A DNA stretch of 35,770 bases, from assembly GCA_012519255.1 (NCBI GenBank), contig JAAYQQ010000051.1, forward strand, positions 1 to 35,770, in the 5' to 3' direction. The DNA comes from Methanobacteriota archaeon (GTDB lineage Archaea > Thermoplasmatota > Thermoplasmata > Methanomassiliicoccales > Methanomassiliicoccaceae). Position 1 is the stretch's first letter. Every line of letters begins with the position of its first letter. Below are positions 1-9,252 of the stretch, piece by piece. Under the pieces are notes generated by a model. The model was not told where the DNA came from and ran no database searches. It saw nothing but the letters and a program-made list of their open reading frames with translations. The translations under genes were made by a program, and so were the position numbers.

Positions 1-41
1 CGCCCAATAGTGTAGGTGACCTCTCGGGCAAGGTAGGAAGT

Positions 42-413
42 ATGGATAATGACTTCAGCTCACTTCATCCCCTGGCCAAGGCAGTCTACTATCTTGGAGA
101 CATGAACTGCCATACCATGGCCGAGCGTTCCTACGAGCTCAATGGCAACCAGATGCCCTTCTGCGCCCGAGATATTGGACTATTCCTGGGCCTCGCCTTG
201 GGGATGGCAGTAACCCTATGGTTACGCCCTCGCTTCAGCTGGCTCATCATTATCCTGCTAGCTCTTCCCATATTTGTTGACGGCGGTGCCCAGATATTGA
301 TCAGTTACGAGTCCACGAACCTGATAAGAATTATTACCGGCATCCTCGGCGGAATAGCTACGGCCCTATTCCTGGGACACCTCGCCGACGTCATGCTCTC
401 CATCAAGAAATGA
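42..413 (+). CDS. DUF2085-like small membrane protein
   Basis: 123 aa ORF with N-terminal 'NCHTMAERSYELNGNQMPFCARDIGLFLGL' (CH...RS...G.Q.P.CARD.G pattern typical of DUF2085) followed by several hydrophobic segments. Confidence 0.75.
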   Translation: MDNDFSSLHPLAKAVYYLGDMNCHTMAERSYELNGNQMPFCARDIGLFLGLALGMAVTLWLRPRFSWLIIILLALPIFVDGGAQILISYESTNLIRIITGILGGIATALFLGHLADVMLSIKK

Positions 414-423
414 AAAAGGGTGA

Positions 424-533
424 GACAGGCAGGCACGGGAAGTCCTGACGGGTGGCCGCTCTGATTTCCATTTAGGAGCACACGACATCAGTCTTGAGTG
501 CAAGTGCGAAAGCGGTCTTACACCCTACCTGTC
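424..533 (+). ncRNA. Candidate structured RNA or structured 3' UTR
   Basis: Nested complementary segments: GACAGG(424-429)/CCTGTC(528-533), GGGTG(450-454)/CACCC(521-525), CCGCT(456-460)/AGCGG(511-515), CTGAT(461-465)/ATCAG(487-491), CTTG-AGTG-CAAG hairpin (493-504). No convincing ORF. Confidence 0.3.
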
Positions 534-1193
534 CCATGAGATGAACTGCCTCCTTAGAATTTAAACTTGTTGCCAAATTCTTGACGTTTTTTAGTGGTTT
601 TATAACGATAAAACATTACGAATTATATATGCAAATTTCGAAAAGAGTAATATTATGACGCTACAAATAGCATTCGAACTATCAATGTCCGTATGCCGAA
701 TGATTCCCAGTTTCCTTGTCAATCTGCTAGATAAAATGATAGCCCCCTGGCCATAAATAGCAAAATATAACGTAACCAATTGGTAGGAATCGAAATGGCC
801 GATACGTCGATCTTGTGGTTAATATCATATACATACTATTGCGCCGCGACACGCTCTGCTCGTCCATCAAAGAAGGGCATTCACCATTCGATTAGAACTT
901 CAAGGCGCGTGACATGCTTCGGTATGTGTTGGCAATATAGGGAGGCAAAACACTCGATGAGTGGACCGATAGGAGATCGTATCTCGCCGAGAAAGATGAA
1001 ACTCCATCACACCATTACAGGAGGGGAGAGGCTATCCTTTCGCAGCTGGCCGAAAATGGTAGTGCGAGATCATAACAGACCTCTTTCCTTTCAGAGCTTT
1101 GGAGACGGCATATCAATACAGTTTTATACTATAGCCTCGTAGAGGGAGTGGAAGCCTCGGTTAGAAACGAGGAACCGGTGAGACGGATTGGCA

Positions 1194-1231
1194 GTCCAAA
1201 TATGACTCTGGCCTGGCCAGTGAATTTGGAC
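1194..1231. promoter_or_regulatory. Nested inverted repeat upstream of psmB
   Basis: GTCCAAAT(1194-1201)/ATTTGGAC(1224-1231) perfect 8 bp arms enclosing CTGGC-ctg-GCCAG (1208-1220); AT-rich TATA-like TTATTTATATAA follows at about 1235-1246. Confidence 0.45.
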
Positions 1232-1234
1232 AAG

Positions 1235-1246
1235 TTATTTATATAA
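1235..1246 (+). promoter_or_regulatory. TATA-like promoter element for psmB
   Basis: ttatttatataa about 70 nt upstream of the psmB ATG at 1313. Confidence 0.5.
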
Positions 1247-1312
1247 CTGCTTTCATTCGTAACACCTAACAAAATTAGTAGCTTTTAACCCACTTTTGAG
1301 AGTTGATGGCAC

Positions 1313-1975
1313 ATGGCAGACAATAAGCTTAAGACGGGTACTACCACCATTGGGATCGTTTACAAGGATGGAGTGGTCATGGCCACAGAGCACAGGGCCA
1401 CCATGGGCAACATCATCGCTCACAAGGATGTCCAAAAACTGTTCAAGATTGATGATAATATTGGACTTACTGTGGCTGGCCTTGTCGGTGATGCTCAGAT
1501 TCTAGCCCGATACATCAAGGCGGAGCTAGAGCTGTATAAGCTCAAGAAAGGCTCCCCCATGTCTGTGAAGTCCGCCGCTACGCTGCTGAGCAATATCATG
1601 CGGAGCGGGGGCGGTGCATATGGCTACTATTACGTTGGCCTTATCATAGGCGGTATCGACACCACGGGAGGGCACGTCTACTCGCTCGACGCCGCGGGTG
1701 GATCCATAAGTGACGATTATGTTTCCATTGGCTCGGGTTCCGTGTTCGCCTACGGCGTCCTGGAAGATCACTTTAAGAAAGAAATGAGCAAGGATGAAAC
1801 CATTGATTTGGCCATCCGTGCCCTTAACGCCGCCATGCGCCGGGACTCCGCTTCCGGAGATGGCTATGCGGTATCCGTCATCGACAAGGACGGCTTCCGC
1901 GAGCTTACGGCCGAAGAGGCCCTTGAACGGGCCGAGGCCATGGATTTGCGGATTGGCTACGTCCGCCAAAAGTGA
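1313..1975 (+). CDS. psmB: Archaeal proteasome beta subunit
   Basis: Short propeptide then G|TTTIGIVYKDGVVMATEHRATMGNIIAHKD (catalytic N-terminal Thr after Gly); full-length 220 aa. Confidence 0.97.
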   Translation: MADNKLKTGTTTIGIVYKDGVVMATEHRATMGNIIAHKDVQKLFKIDDNIGLTVAGLVGDAQILARYIKAELELYKLKKGSPMSVKSAATLLSNIMRSGGGAYGYYYVGLIIGGIDTTGGHVYSLDAAGGSISDDYVSIGSGSVFAYGVLEDHFKKEMSKDETIDLAIRALNAAMRRDSASGDGYAVSVIDKDGFRELTAEEALERAEAMDLRIGYVRQK

Positions 1976-2035
1976 AACCCTTTCCCTCTAACTCCCCTTT
2001 TGTCATTTGTAAAATATACCAAGCAGGAATTGTTC

Positions 2036-3946
2036 ATGAGCGCTGAGAGAATTCTAGAAGATGCAAGAGAGCAAATACGGAAGATAGCGCCTTCCGATGT
2101 TGATATTACGGCCATCGAGTTCGAAGGGCCAATAGTTGTGATCTATACGAGGGACATGGAAAAGTTCGCCTCGAATAATGACATCGTGAGGCAACTTGCC
2201 CAGGGCCTCCGTCGGCGGGTAGCGATCCGCCCAGACCCCTCCACACTGGCTGATCCAGATACAGTCGAAAAGAGGCTGCGAGAGATCATACCTGAGGAGG
2301 CAGAGATCACTGACATTTATTTTGAGGATGATACTGGCGAGGTAACCATTGAGGCAATCGCCCCCGGTTTGGTTATTGGAAAACACGGCAGCATTCTCAA
2401 CGAGATTAAGAAAGAGATCGGTTGGGCGCCCAAGGTAGTGCGTGCGCCTCCCCTGCCATCAAAGACCGTGTCGGACATACGAAACTATCTCCGCCAGATC
2501 GGTGATGAGAGAAAGGCATTCCTCAAGAAGGTAGGACGGCGCCTCTCTCGCCAGAAGATAGAGGGAGAGGCATGGGTGCGTCTAACCGCACTGGGTGGCT
2601 ATCGCGAGGTTGGACGCTCTGCCACGCTTCTGAGCACCCAGGAGAGTAAGGTACTCATCGATTGCGGCGTCGATCCGTCTGACCGAGAGGGCTCTACCCC
2701 TTACTTTAACGCACCAGAGATGCTGCCGCTGGAAAATCTCGATGCTGTCGTCATAACTCATGCTCACGCAGATCACTGCGCCCTTCTGCCGGCCCTGTAT
2801 AAATACGGCTACGACGGGCCCGTATACTGCACTCCCCCCACTCGCGACCTGATGTCTCTCAACCAGCTTGATTACATCAAGGTCTCCTTCGGCGAGGGGA
2901 AGAAGGCACCGTATGATTCATCGCATGTTCGCGAGGTGGTCGCCCACTGCATACCGCTCAAGTATGGTGAGACCACCGACATCGCCCCTGACATGCGACT
3001 CACATTCCAGAATGCAGGACACATCCTTGGCTCATCGATATGCCATTTCCACATCGGTGATGGCCTGTACAACATCGCCTTCACCGGCGACATGAAGTTT
3101 GAGAGGAGCTGGCTATTCAACGCTGCGACCAATAGATTCCCTCGTCTGGAGACATTGGTCATTGAGAGCACATACGGCGGATATCGTGATATCCAGCCTT
3201 CCCGCATAGATGCATCCAACCAGCTCAAGAGGATCTGTGAGCGTACCCTTGCCAGAGATGGAAAGGTTCTCATCCCTGTTTTCGCAGTGGGACGTTCCCA
3301 AGAGGTCATGTTGGTGCTGGAAGAGCTCATGCGCACGGGCAAGCTCCCCAAGGTTCCGATATACCTCGATGGTATGATCTGGGAGGCCACGGCCATCCAT
3401 ACTGCCTATCCAGAATACCTTAACTCCCAGTTACGGACCCAGATATTCCAGATGGGACAGAACCCATTCCTTTCTCCCTTATTCAGGAGAGTGGAGACTC
3501 AGGAAATGCGAGAACGCATATCTCATGATATTGAACCTTGCATCGTGTTGTCTACCAGCGGTATGATGAATGGGGGGCCAGTCCTTGAATATCTCAAGAA
3601 CTGGGCCGATGAACCCAAGAACACCCTCGTCTTCGTAGGGTATCAGGCCAATGGGACAATAGGAAACAGGATCATGAAGGGCATGACCAACCTTGAACTC
3701 TCAGAGCGCGGGAAGCCTGTGAGCGTCAAGTTACGCATGGATGTCGAGACGGCCGAGGGATTCTCTGGCCACTCTGACCGCAGACAGCTCATGGCCTATA
3801 TCTCATCGCTTGATCCCAAACCAGATAGGATCATCATCGGTCACGGAGACGAACATAAGTGCGCTGACCTTGCCTCCTCATTGTATAAGAAATTCAATAT
3901 GGAGACCAGGGCGCCGATGAACCTTGAGACCATCCGCATGAAATAA
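2036..3946 (+). CDS. fttA: aCPSF1-type KH/beta-CASP metallo-beta-lactamase ribonuclease (FttA transcription termination factor)
   Basis: N-terminal KH-like region (VIGKHGSILNEIKKEIGW), HAHADHCALLP metal motif, beta-CASP 'FSGHSDRRQL' and 'GHGDEH'. The ORF track begins at a TTG (2000), but the ATG at 2036 (MSAERILEDAREQI) is the likelier start. Confidence 0.95.
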   Translation: MSAERILEDAREQIRKIAPSDVDITAIEFEGPIVVIYTRDMEKFASNNDIVRQLAQGLRRRVAIRPDPSTLADPDTVEKRLREIIPEEAEITDIYFEDDTGEVTIEAIAPGLVIGKHGSILNEIKKEIGWAPKVVRAPPLPSKTVSDIRNYLRQIGDERKAFLKKVGRRLSRQKIEGEAWVRLTALGGYREVGRSATLLSTQESKVLIDCGVDPSDREGSTPYFNAPEMLPLENLDAVVITHAHADHCALLPALYKYGYDGPVYCTPPTRDLMSLNQLDYIKVSFGEGKKAPYDSSHVREVVAHCIPLKYGETTDIAPDMRLTFQNAGHILGSSICHFHIGDGLYNIAFTGDMKFERSWLFNAATNRFPRLETLVIESTYGGYRDIQPSRIDASNQLKRICERTLARDGKVLIPVFAVGRSQEVMLVLEELMRTGKLPKVPIYLDGMIWEATAIHTAYPEYLNSQLRTQIFQMGQNPFLSPLFRRVETQEMRERISHDIEPCIVLSTSGMMNGGPVLEYLKNWADEPKNTLVFVGYQANGTIGNRIMKGMTNLELSERGKPVSVKLRMDVETAEGFSGHSDRRQLMAYISSLDPKPDRIIIGHGDEHKCADLASSLYKKFNMETRAPMNLETIRMK

Positions 3947-4144
3947 GGCCATCTGCTCGGCTGGACGATGCCCATATGCGGTGCACCGTGTGGCAGGGAT
4001 TCTTAATGTATTTCCCACACACCCGGCGAAATATAACCGAGAGGGCGTTGCTCCCCTGCCATCCAATCATGAGTCGGACAGGGGCACGCCGAAAGGTAGT
4101 CTTATCAACTGCCTAGGTATTCGCGCTGAGAAAGGTGATCTCTC

Positions 4145-4693
4145 ATGAGATGTGCCAAATGTGGAACCGAGAGTACAACAGATGGTCAATTCTGTATCGA
4201 ATGTGGGGCCGCGATAGTTGCTCCTCAGGAACCAGCCAATAATCACACGCCAATGGCTGACCCGGGAGCTCAGCAGACGGCAGCCGTCCCTCCCCTGCAC
4301 AAACAATCTACCAGCCACCCCGAGAAGATACCGACCATAAAGAATGTTCATCTCGGCGAGATCCTGTTCCTCCTGTCTGGAATTCTTCTGATAGCGGCAG
4401 GGCTTGAGAATCTGGGATGGAGTACGAGGGGGTTCGGATTGCAGTACCTGCTCCTTGGTATCTTCGCCATTGTGGGAGGATTGTATCTCGTGGCCGTGAT
4501 AGTCATGCCTAACATGGTCGGAGAACTGAGTAAGGCCTCCAATAAAGCGACTGTCCTCATCGCACTGACCTTCCTGATCTGGGGATTCGCAGCGGCGTTC
4601 GCCGTTGATGTAGGCGCCAATGGCGGCCTGCTAGTCGCGGCCGGTCTCGCCGCAGCGCTGGGCGTCATGCTACGAGAGAGCATGATCCAGTAA
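4145..4693 (+). CDS. Zinc-ribbon membrane protein of unknown function
   Basis: N-terminal CAKCGTESTTDGQFCIECGA zinc ribbon, Pro-rich linker, about four hydrophobic segments. Confidence 0.8.
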   Translation: MRCAKCGTESTTDGQFCIECGAAIVAPQEPANNHTPMADPGAQQTAAVPPLHKQSTSHPEKIPTIKNVHLGEILFLLSGILLIAAGLENLGWSTRGFGLQYLLLGIFAIVGGLYLVAVIVMPNMVGELSKASNKATVLIALTFLIWGFAAAFAVDVGANGGLLVAAGLAAALGVMLRESMIQ

Positions 4694-4788
4694 GCCTTAC
4701 GAATGCAGGCCCTGACCTGCCCCTTCATTTCTTCTTTCTGCAAAGAGATTTAGATCAGGGCGTTACCGCCCCCATCAATGTAGAAATG

Positions 4789-5712
4789 TCAGAACAGGGA
4801 TGTTTTTGAACCTTGTCGACCCAGAAGCGCCACCCTGGAGTCCCGCCTCTCCATGAGAACCTGCATGCCAAGTTTACGCCCCAGGCGCTCTGAGAACTCC
4901 CTTACCATGGCGGGAGATGGCATATTGTCGATAGTCATCCTCCTTCTTGAGTCGCCCACAAATACGTAACCCTTCGGCTCTACGAAGGTAGGGTCCGCTT
5001 TGGCATCTAATTTGGCGTAGTCGCCCTCCCATCCAATGTTCCAGTCCTTGACCAGGGTATGTCGGATGACCGTCCTTGTATCAAGAGAGGGCAATAGTTC
5101 TAGCGTTCGGTTAAGCCGCTCCCATCCGTCAGGAATGCGTGGGACGCATAGTCTCTTGTAAATCTCCTCGGTCGGCGCGGCCACCGTCACATACAGTTGC
5201 GTGGGCAACGGATCAAGCTTCTCCAGGACCTCTGGGAAAGTGCCATTGGTCACCAGGAATGTGCTCATACCCCTTCGGTGGCATACATCAATGAAATCAC
5301 CGAGGTAGGGATACATGGTCGGTTCGCCAGATAACGATATGGCGACGTGCCTGGGTTCTCTGGATTCCTGCCACATCTCTCGCGAACAGCGTTCGTCCCC
5401 TCCAAAACCAGATACGAGCTTACGCTGCTCCTGGATACATCTATCAAGTATCTCTTCCGGCTCCTTCCACTGCACCTCCTCTGATTCAAAACCTTGCACG
5501 CGCCAGCAGAAAAGACAATTGTGGGTGCATTGATTCACTACCGGAGTCATCTGTAGACATCGATGGGAGCGGATGCCATAGAACTCCTCCTTGTAGCACA
5601 CGCGCCCATGGAGTAGAGACTGCTTCATCCAGTGACATAGTTTAACCGCGGCATGATCTCCGTATATCTTGTACTGTTGTTTTTCCAGGGTTCTCTTGAC
5701 GTCAGTGGCCAT
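4789..5712 (-). CDS. taw1: 4-demethylwyosine synthase (radical SAM, TYW1/Taw1 family)
   Basis: YGIRSHRCLQMTPVVNQCTHNCLFCWR with radical SAM CxxxCxxC; 'SLSGEPTMYPYLGDFIDVCHRRGMSTFLVTNGT'; 'YVTVAAP'. Confidence 0.93.
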   Translation of the reverse strand: MATDVKRTLEKQQYKIYGDHAAVKLCHWMKQSLLHGRVCYKEEFYGIRSHRCLQMTPVVNQCTHNCLFCWRVQGFESEEVQWKEPEEILDRCIQEQRKLVSGFGGDERCSREMWQESREPRHVAISLSGEPTMYPYLGDFIDVCHRRGMSTFLVTNGTFPEVLEKLDPLPTQLYVTVAAPTEEIYKRLCVPRIPDGWERLNRTLELLPSLDTRTVIRHTLVKDWNIGWEGDYAKLDAKADPTFVEPKGYVFVGDSRRRMTIDNMPSPAMVREFSERLGRKLGMQVLMERRDSRVALLGRQGSKTSLF

Positions 5713-5718
5713 GTTACC

Positions 5719-7143
5719 TCAGAACGAGAATAGACGCTTCTGGCACATCGCCGGCTTGGACGATGAGCCATCTTTGGCTTTTTTCATCTCGGGCTCCGGC
5801 GAAATGGACTTTTTCGACTGAGATGATGGATGTGTTGTCGACTTTTTTACACTGGCCATCACTCGTTTTACCGCCGCGCTGTCGATCTTAGCATCTAACA
5901 GGAAGGCGACCTCCTCCACATCCAGCTCTAGCTTGATGGTCATGTGGAGCCGGAACTCCTCATTATTCTGGAACATTTGCTTGAAGGGCGGCAGGAAATC
6001 CTGCCTTACTCCCGCAGCGGACATATGTATCATAGATCCCAGTTTAGAAGATATATTCGCCTGGAGAGCGCGGTTCCCCTTACTGCGGGACATACGAATA
6101 AGGTACGAGGGGAAGTTATAACGCACATAGCCGCGGACATCCCTCTGCTTGGCCGCGCAGACGGCAAAACTGAGGAAGTCGTTGGCATAGGACCAGAATC
6201 CATAATGCTGCCTCCTGTAGACGCGTCCAAGAAAGTTATCGGCACGAGCCACAGCCTTCATTCCTCGATATAGATCAAGATTGTCTCGATACGCATTGGG
6301 TAAGTTCTCATCTATCCAGAGAAGTTTTGTATCGGGCGTCTCGTCCACCTCTAGAAGGGCTTTGCGAGCAAGGATGGGGTCACGGGATTTGAATATGTCA
6401 TCCATGACCTGGAACATGGTCTGTTCGACCTCTCTGAAGCCCACTACCGCGGCCTGATCCTCATCCACTTCCTGCTTCCCCATGGCAACAGCCTGGAGGT
6501 CCCTAATGGCGGAGCGAAGGTCGCCATTGCTATTTTCGGATAATACCCTGAGGGCCTGGTCGGTTATCTTGATCCCACGGTCCTTGGAGATGCGTCTCAG
6601 GACCCCTCTCACGGTGACGGTCCTAATGCGGTTGAACTTGATCTGCTGTGTCCCGGATTTAAGAGCAGAGCTCTTCCTGCTCAGCGCGTACCAGTCGTTG
6701 ACTATGAGGATCACTGGCTGCTTGGTCGAACGGACCACCTCGGCGATGGCGGGTATTCCACCACGATCTTCTCTTCCGCTGATGTTGTCCGCCTCGTCCA
6801 GGACGATGAGTTTGAGATTGCCTTCCTTGCTGGAGAGATACTCGCCATCCTCGGAGAAGGTCTCTCCAAGAGCGCCTCGCAGAGCTACCGCCTTGATGGC
6901 ATCAGCATTGCGCTGATCTGAGGCGTTCATCTCCACCACGTCCCAATTAAAGTCCGCAGCGAGAGCAAGAGCAGCACTGGTTTTTCCTGTGCCAGGGGAC
7001 CCCATGAGTACAGCAGCCTTCTTGATTGGTTTTCCGGCCACCCATGTTTGGGCCCATGCTCTCAGTTCCTGCACCGCCTTGGGATTGCCCACCACTTCAT
7101 CAAGTCCAGCAGGCCGATATGTCTCGGTCCAATCCTCACTCAT
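5719..7143 (-). CDS. rfcL: Replication factor C large subunit
   Basis: WTETYRPAGLDEVVGN, Walker A GSPGTGKTSAALALA, Walker B LIVLDEADNI; C-terminal PIP-like QKRLFSF. Confidence 0.95.
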   Translation of the reverse strand: MSEDWTETYRPAGLDEVVGNPKAVQELRAWAQTWVAGKPIKKAAVLMGSPGTGKTSAALALAADFNWDVVEMNASDQRNADAIKAVALRGALGETFSEDGEYLSSKEGNLKLIVLDEADNISGREDRGGIPAIAEVVRSTKQPVILIVNDWYALSRKSSALKSGTQQIKFNRIRTVTVRGVLRRISKDRGIKITDQALRVLSENSNGDLRSAIRDLQAVAMGKQEVDEDQAAVVGFREVEQTMFQVMDDIFKSRDPILARKALLEVDETPDTKLLWIDENLPNAYRDNLDLYRGMKAVARADNFLGRVYRRQHYGFWSYANDFLSFAVCAAKQRDVRGYVRYNFPSYLIRMSRSKGNRALQANISSKLGSMIHMSAAGVRQDFLPPFKQMFQNNEEFRLHMTIKLELDVEEVAFLLDAKIDSAAVKRVMASVKKSTTHPSSQSKKSISPEPEMKKAKDGSSSKPAMCQKRLFSF

Positions 7144-7217
7144 GTCGTGCTGAAAAAATGCCTAGTATGATAAATAACTGCCCCTGGGGTGAGTGAGGGG
7201 GACCGGCCATCGACGGA

Positions 7218-7258
7218 GTGGGGGCCCCGGATCCAGGCATATGTCTGCCGGAGCCCAC
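7218..7258. repeat. Imperfect long hairpin in the intergenic region upstream of rfcL
   Basis: GTGGG(7218-7222)...CCCAC(7254-7258) with internal CCGG/CCGG and CAGGC-atat-GTCTG. Confidence 0.4.
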
Positions 7259-7371
7259 ATTATGGGTCATACTTCACTCGCTGCCCCTTAAAAACCCCTA
7301 ATGGCTTCAACAACGACATGATCATTATCGGTCTCTGATGCCACCCATGGGTCATGCCAGGCTTGTTCACA

Positions 7372-7746
7372 TCATCCTTTACCCCGCAAGGAGTAGTGTT
7401 CAAAGGTGGTAAGACCAAGAGTATTGGCCAACTCCATAAGGCCCTCATATATGCGAGCCAATCCAGCCTCCACCGACGGATTGGTGAGCTCGATCCTCTC
7501 CAGACTATGCAGTCGCTCCTGGAGATCCTCAAGCCTGGAGGATATGAACTCGTCTTCTTGGCTCTCTATCTCCTGAGAGATTAGGCGGGCGAGCAGATGG
7601 GATGCTGCAAGCATACGGCAGTGCATGATGTGTTCGGAGGGCGCTTCCCGTATGAATGGAGCAGTTAGCGATAATAGATTATCAACATAGCTGATGCTTT
7701 CCTTCCCAGATTGACCAGATGGTGTGGCCTCGGCCCGGTCCAGCAA
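7372..7746 (-). CDS. Hypothetical protein; 5' end probably lies in another frame (see findings)
   Basis: 124 aa helical ORF from a TTG (SGKESISYVDNLLSLTAPFIREAPSEHIMHCRMLAASHLLARLISQEIESQEDEF...) in a gap otherwise lacking genes on the minus strand. Confidence 0.45.
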   Translation of the reverse strand: MLDRAEATPSGQSGKESISYVDNLLSLTAPFIREAPSEHIMHCRMLAASHLLARLISQEIESQEDEFISSRLEDLQERLHSLERIELTNPSVEAGLARIYEGLMELANTLGLTTFEHYSLRGKG

Positions 7747-8124
7747 TGCCTTGGCTTCCCTAACGGCTTTGGGCCGGCCCGCCTGCCTATCTCTGCAATA
7801 ATGATGAGCCTGAGCTCAGCCATTCGACGATGGTCACGGCTATTCTCACTCCCCCCTGGGAACTCGACCAACCGCTCTTGGGTCACCATCACACCTCCAC
7901 TGATTTGGATGCCCTGCCATCATAATGCTTTCTCCTGCCCTCCTACCCTTTGACCGATCGGTGACCTGCAGGGCCTCTGGTCCAACCGTTCGAGTGGGAG
8001 ATGAAACTGGATAATGTGGTTCTGGCCCCATCCCTGCTTGCCTGATGCCCATCTGCCAAATTAGGATGGGCGCGCAAATAGGGTGTGGGAGTTGGAAATA
8101 AAAATAAAAGAGGGGGAAAGGGGT

Positions 8125-9240
8125 TTATTGGCCTTGATCGATGTCTTCGTCTCTAACCTTGGCCTTGGTGGTCCTGCCGACCTCTTCACTCTCCCTGATT
8201 TCCCGACCCATATCCTCCTCGAGTTGTTTTAGCTCGGCCCTGAGCTCGTCGTGCGAGGGGATCGGACCAAGGACATCCTCCGGTCGTCCCACTGCGGCCT
8301 CAATATCTTCGTGGTCAACAATTTCCCGCGGAGGAGTCTGACGGCCTACGCCCATGTATTCGGACATGCCCTCCATGACCTTGGTGACCTCGAAGGGGAC
8401 GATCCACTTTGTGCTATCAGATTGGCCTAACTTCTGCACGGTCTGCAGAGATAGAACCGTCAGTGCTTTGGAATCTAGTGGGGCCGCGCCTACCGACAAT
8501 ATGCGTAACTTCTGCGCCTCACCCTGGCTCTGCAGGATGATTGCCAGCCGCTCGCCCTCGGCCTCAACGACCTTTGACTGTCGGACACCCTCAGCCTGTA
8601 GGATGCGGGCCCTCTTGCTACCTTCAGCAGTTAGGATTGCCGCGCGCTTCTCACCATCGGCCCGCAGGATGGCGGCTCGCCTGAGCCTCTCCGCAGAGGT
8701 CTGCTCTTCCATGGCCTGCTTGACCTTGGGGGCAGGGTCAACCTCACGGATCTCCACTGCCTCTGCCCTAACGCCCCATTTGTCTGTGGCATCATCCAGG
8801 ATATCGCGCAGGCGTAGATTGATCTTATCCCGAGAGGAAAGGATCTCATCTAGTTCCATGTCGCCGATGATCGCCCTTAGTGTGGTCTGGGCCAGATACA
8901 CCGTGGCAGCACGATAGTTGGTCACCTCGAAGTACGCCTTCTTGGGATCGACCACCTTGATGTATATGATGGCGTCCACGTGCGTAGGGGAGTTATCTTT
9001 GGTAATAACTTCCTGACTTGGGACCTCCAGCACCTGTGTCCTCAGGTCTAGCGTGGTCACCTCACTTATCAGGGGATAAACATAATTGAAGCCGGGGTTC
9101 AGCGTTCTCTTGTACGTACCTAGCACGACATATATTGCCTGCTCGTACGGCTTGATGATCCTGATTCCCGTCACCAAGATGGCGACCACCGCGATGATGG
9201 CGAATAACAGGAGCGCAATCGTTATTGGATCTATTTCCAT
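8125..9240 (-). CDS. Slipin/stomatin-family SPFH (Band 7) membrane protein
   Basis: N-terminal TM then RIIKPYEQAIYVVLGTYKRTLNPGFNYVYPLISEVTTLDLRTQVLEVPSQEVITKDN; A/E/R-rich 'ERLRRAAILRADGEKRAAILTAEG'. Confidence 0.95.
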   Translation of the reverse strand: MEIDPITIALLLFAIIAVVAILVTGIRIIKPYEQAIYVVLGTYKRTLNPGFNYVYPLISEVTTLDLRTQVLEVPSQEVITKDNSPTHVDAIIYIKVVDPKKAYFEVTNYRAATVYLAQTTLRAIIGDMELDEILSSRDKINLRLRDILDDATDKWGVRAEAVEIREVDPAPKVKQAMEEQTSAERLRRAAILRADGEKRAAILTAEGSKRARILQAEGVRQSKVVEAEGERLAIILQSQGEAQKLRILSVGAAPLDSKALTVLSLQTVQKLGQSDSTKWIVPFEVTKVMEGMSEYMGVGRQTPPREIVDHEDIEAAVGRPEDVLGPIPSHDELRAELKQLEEDMGREIRESEEVGRTTKAKVRDEDIDQGQ

Positions 9241-9252
9241 TCTATAACCTCC

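Noticed and set aside
424-533. Truncated RNase P RNA (motifs like GGGAAGTCC and GGTCTTAC)
   Set aside because: Far too short, and the conserved CR-I/CR-V contexts are not convincingly present
912-927. ACATGC-TTCG-GTATGT UUCG-tetraloop hairpin as an RNA element
   Set aside because: Only six base pairs (one G-U), isolated, with no additional support
890-1080. In-frame TAG codons read as pyrrolysine
   Set aside because: The same frame also carries a TAA, and TAG is an ordinary stop for several confident genes here (ileS, the GNAT gene, DUF4443, the zinc-ribbon gene ending at 11426), so there is no sign of TAG depletion
780-1142. 120-aa plus-strand ORF as a real gene
   Set aside because: No recognisable motif, unusual composition, and another frame in the same interval looks at least as protein-like; kept only as a possible pseudogene region
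1526-1969. Long antisense ORFs inside psmB, rfcL, slipin, ileS and other genes
   Set aside because: Shadow ORFs opposite or overlapping confident CDSs, with no independent motif
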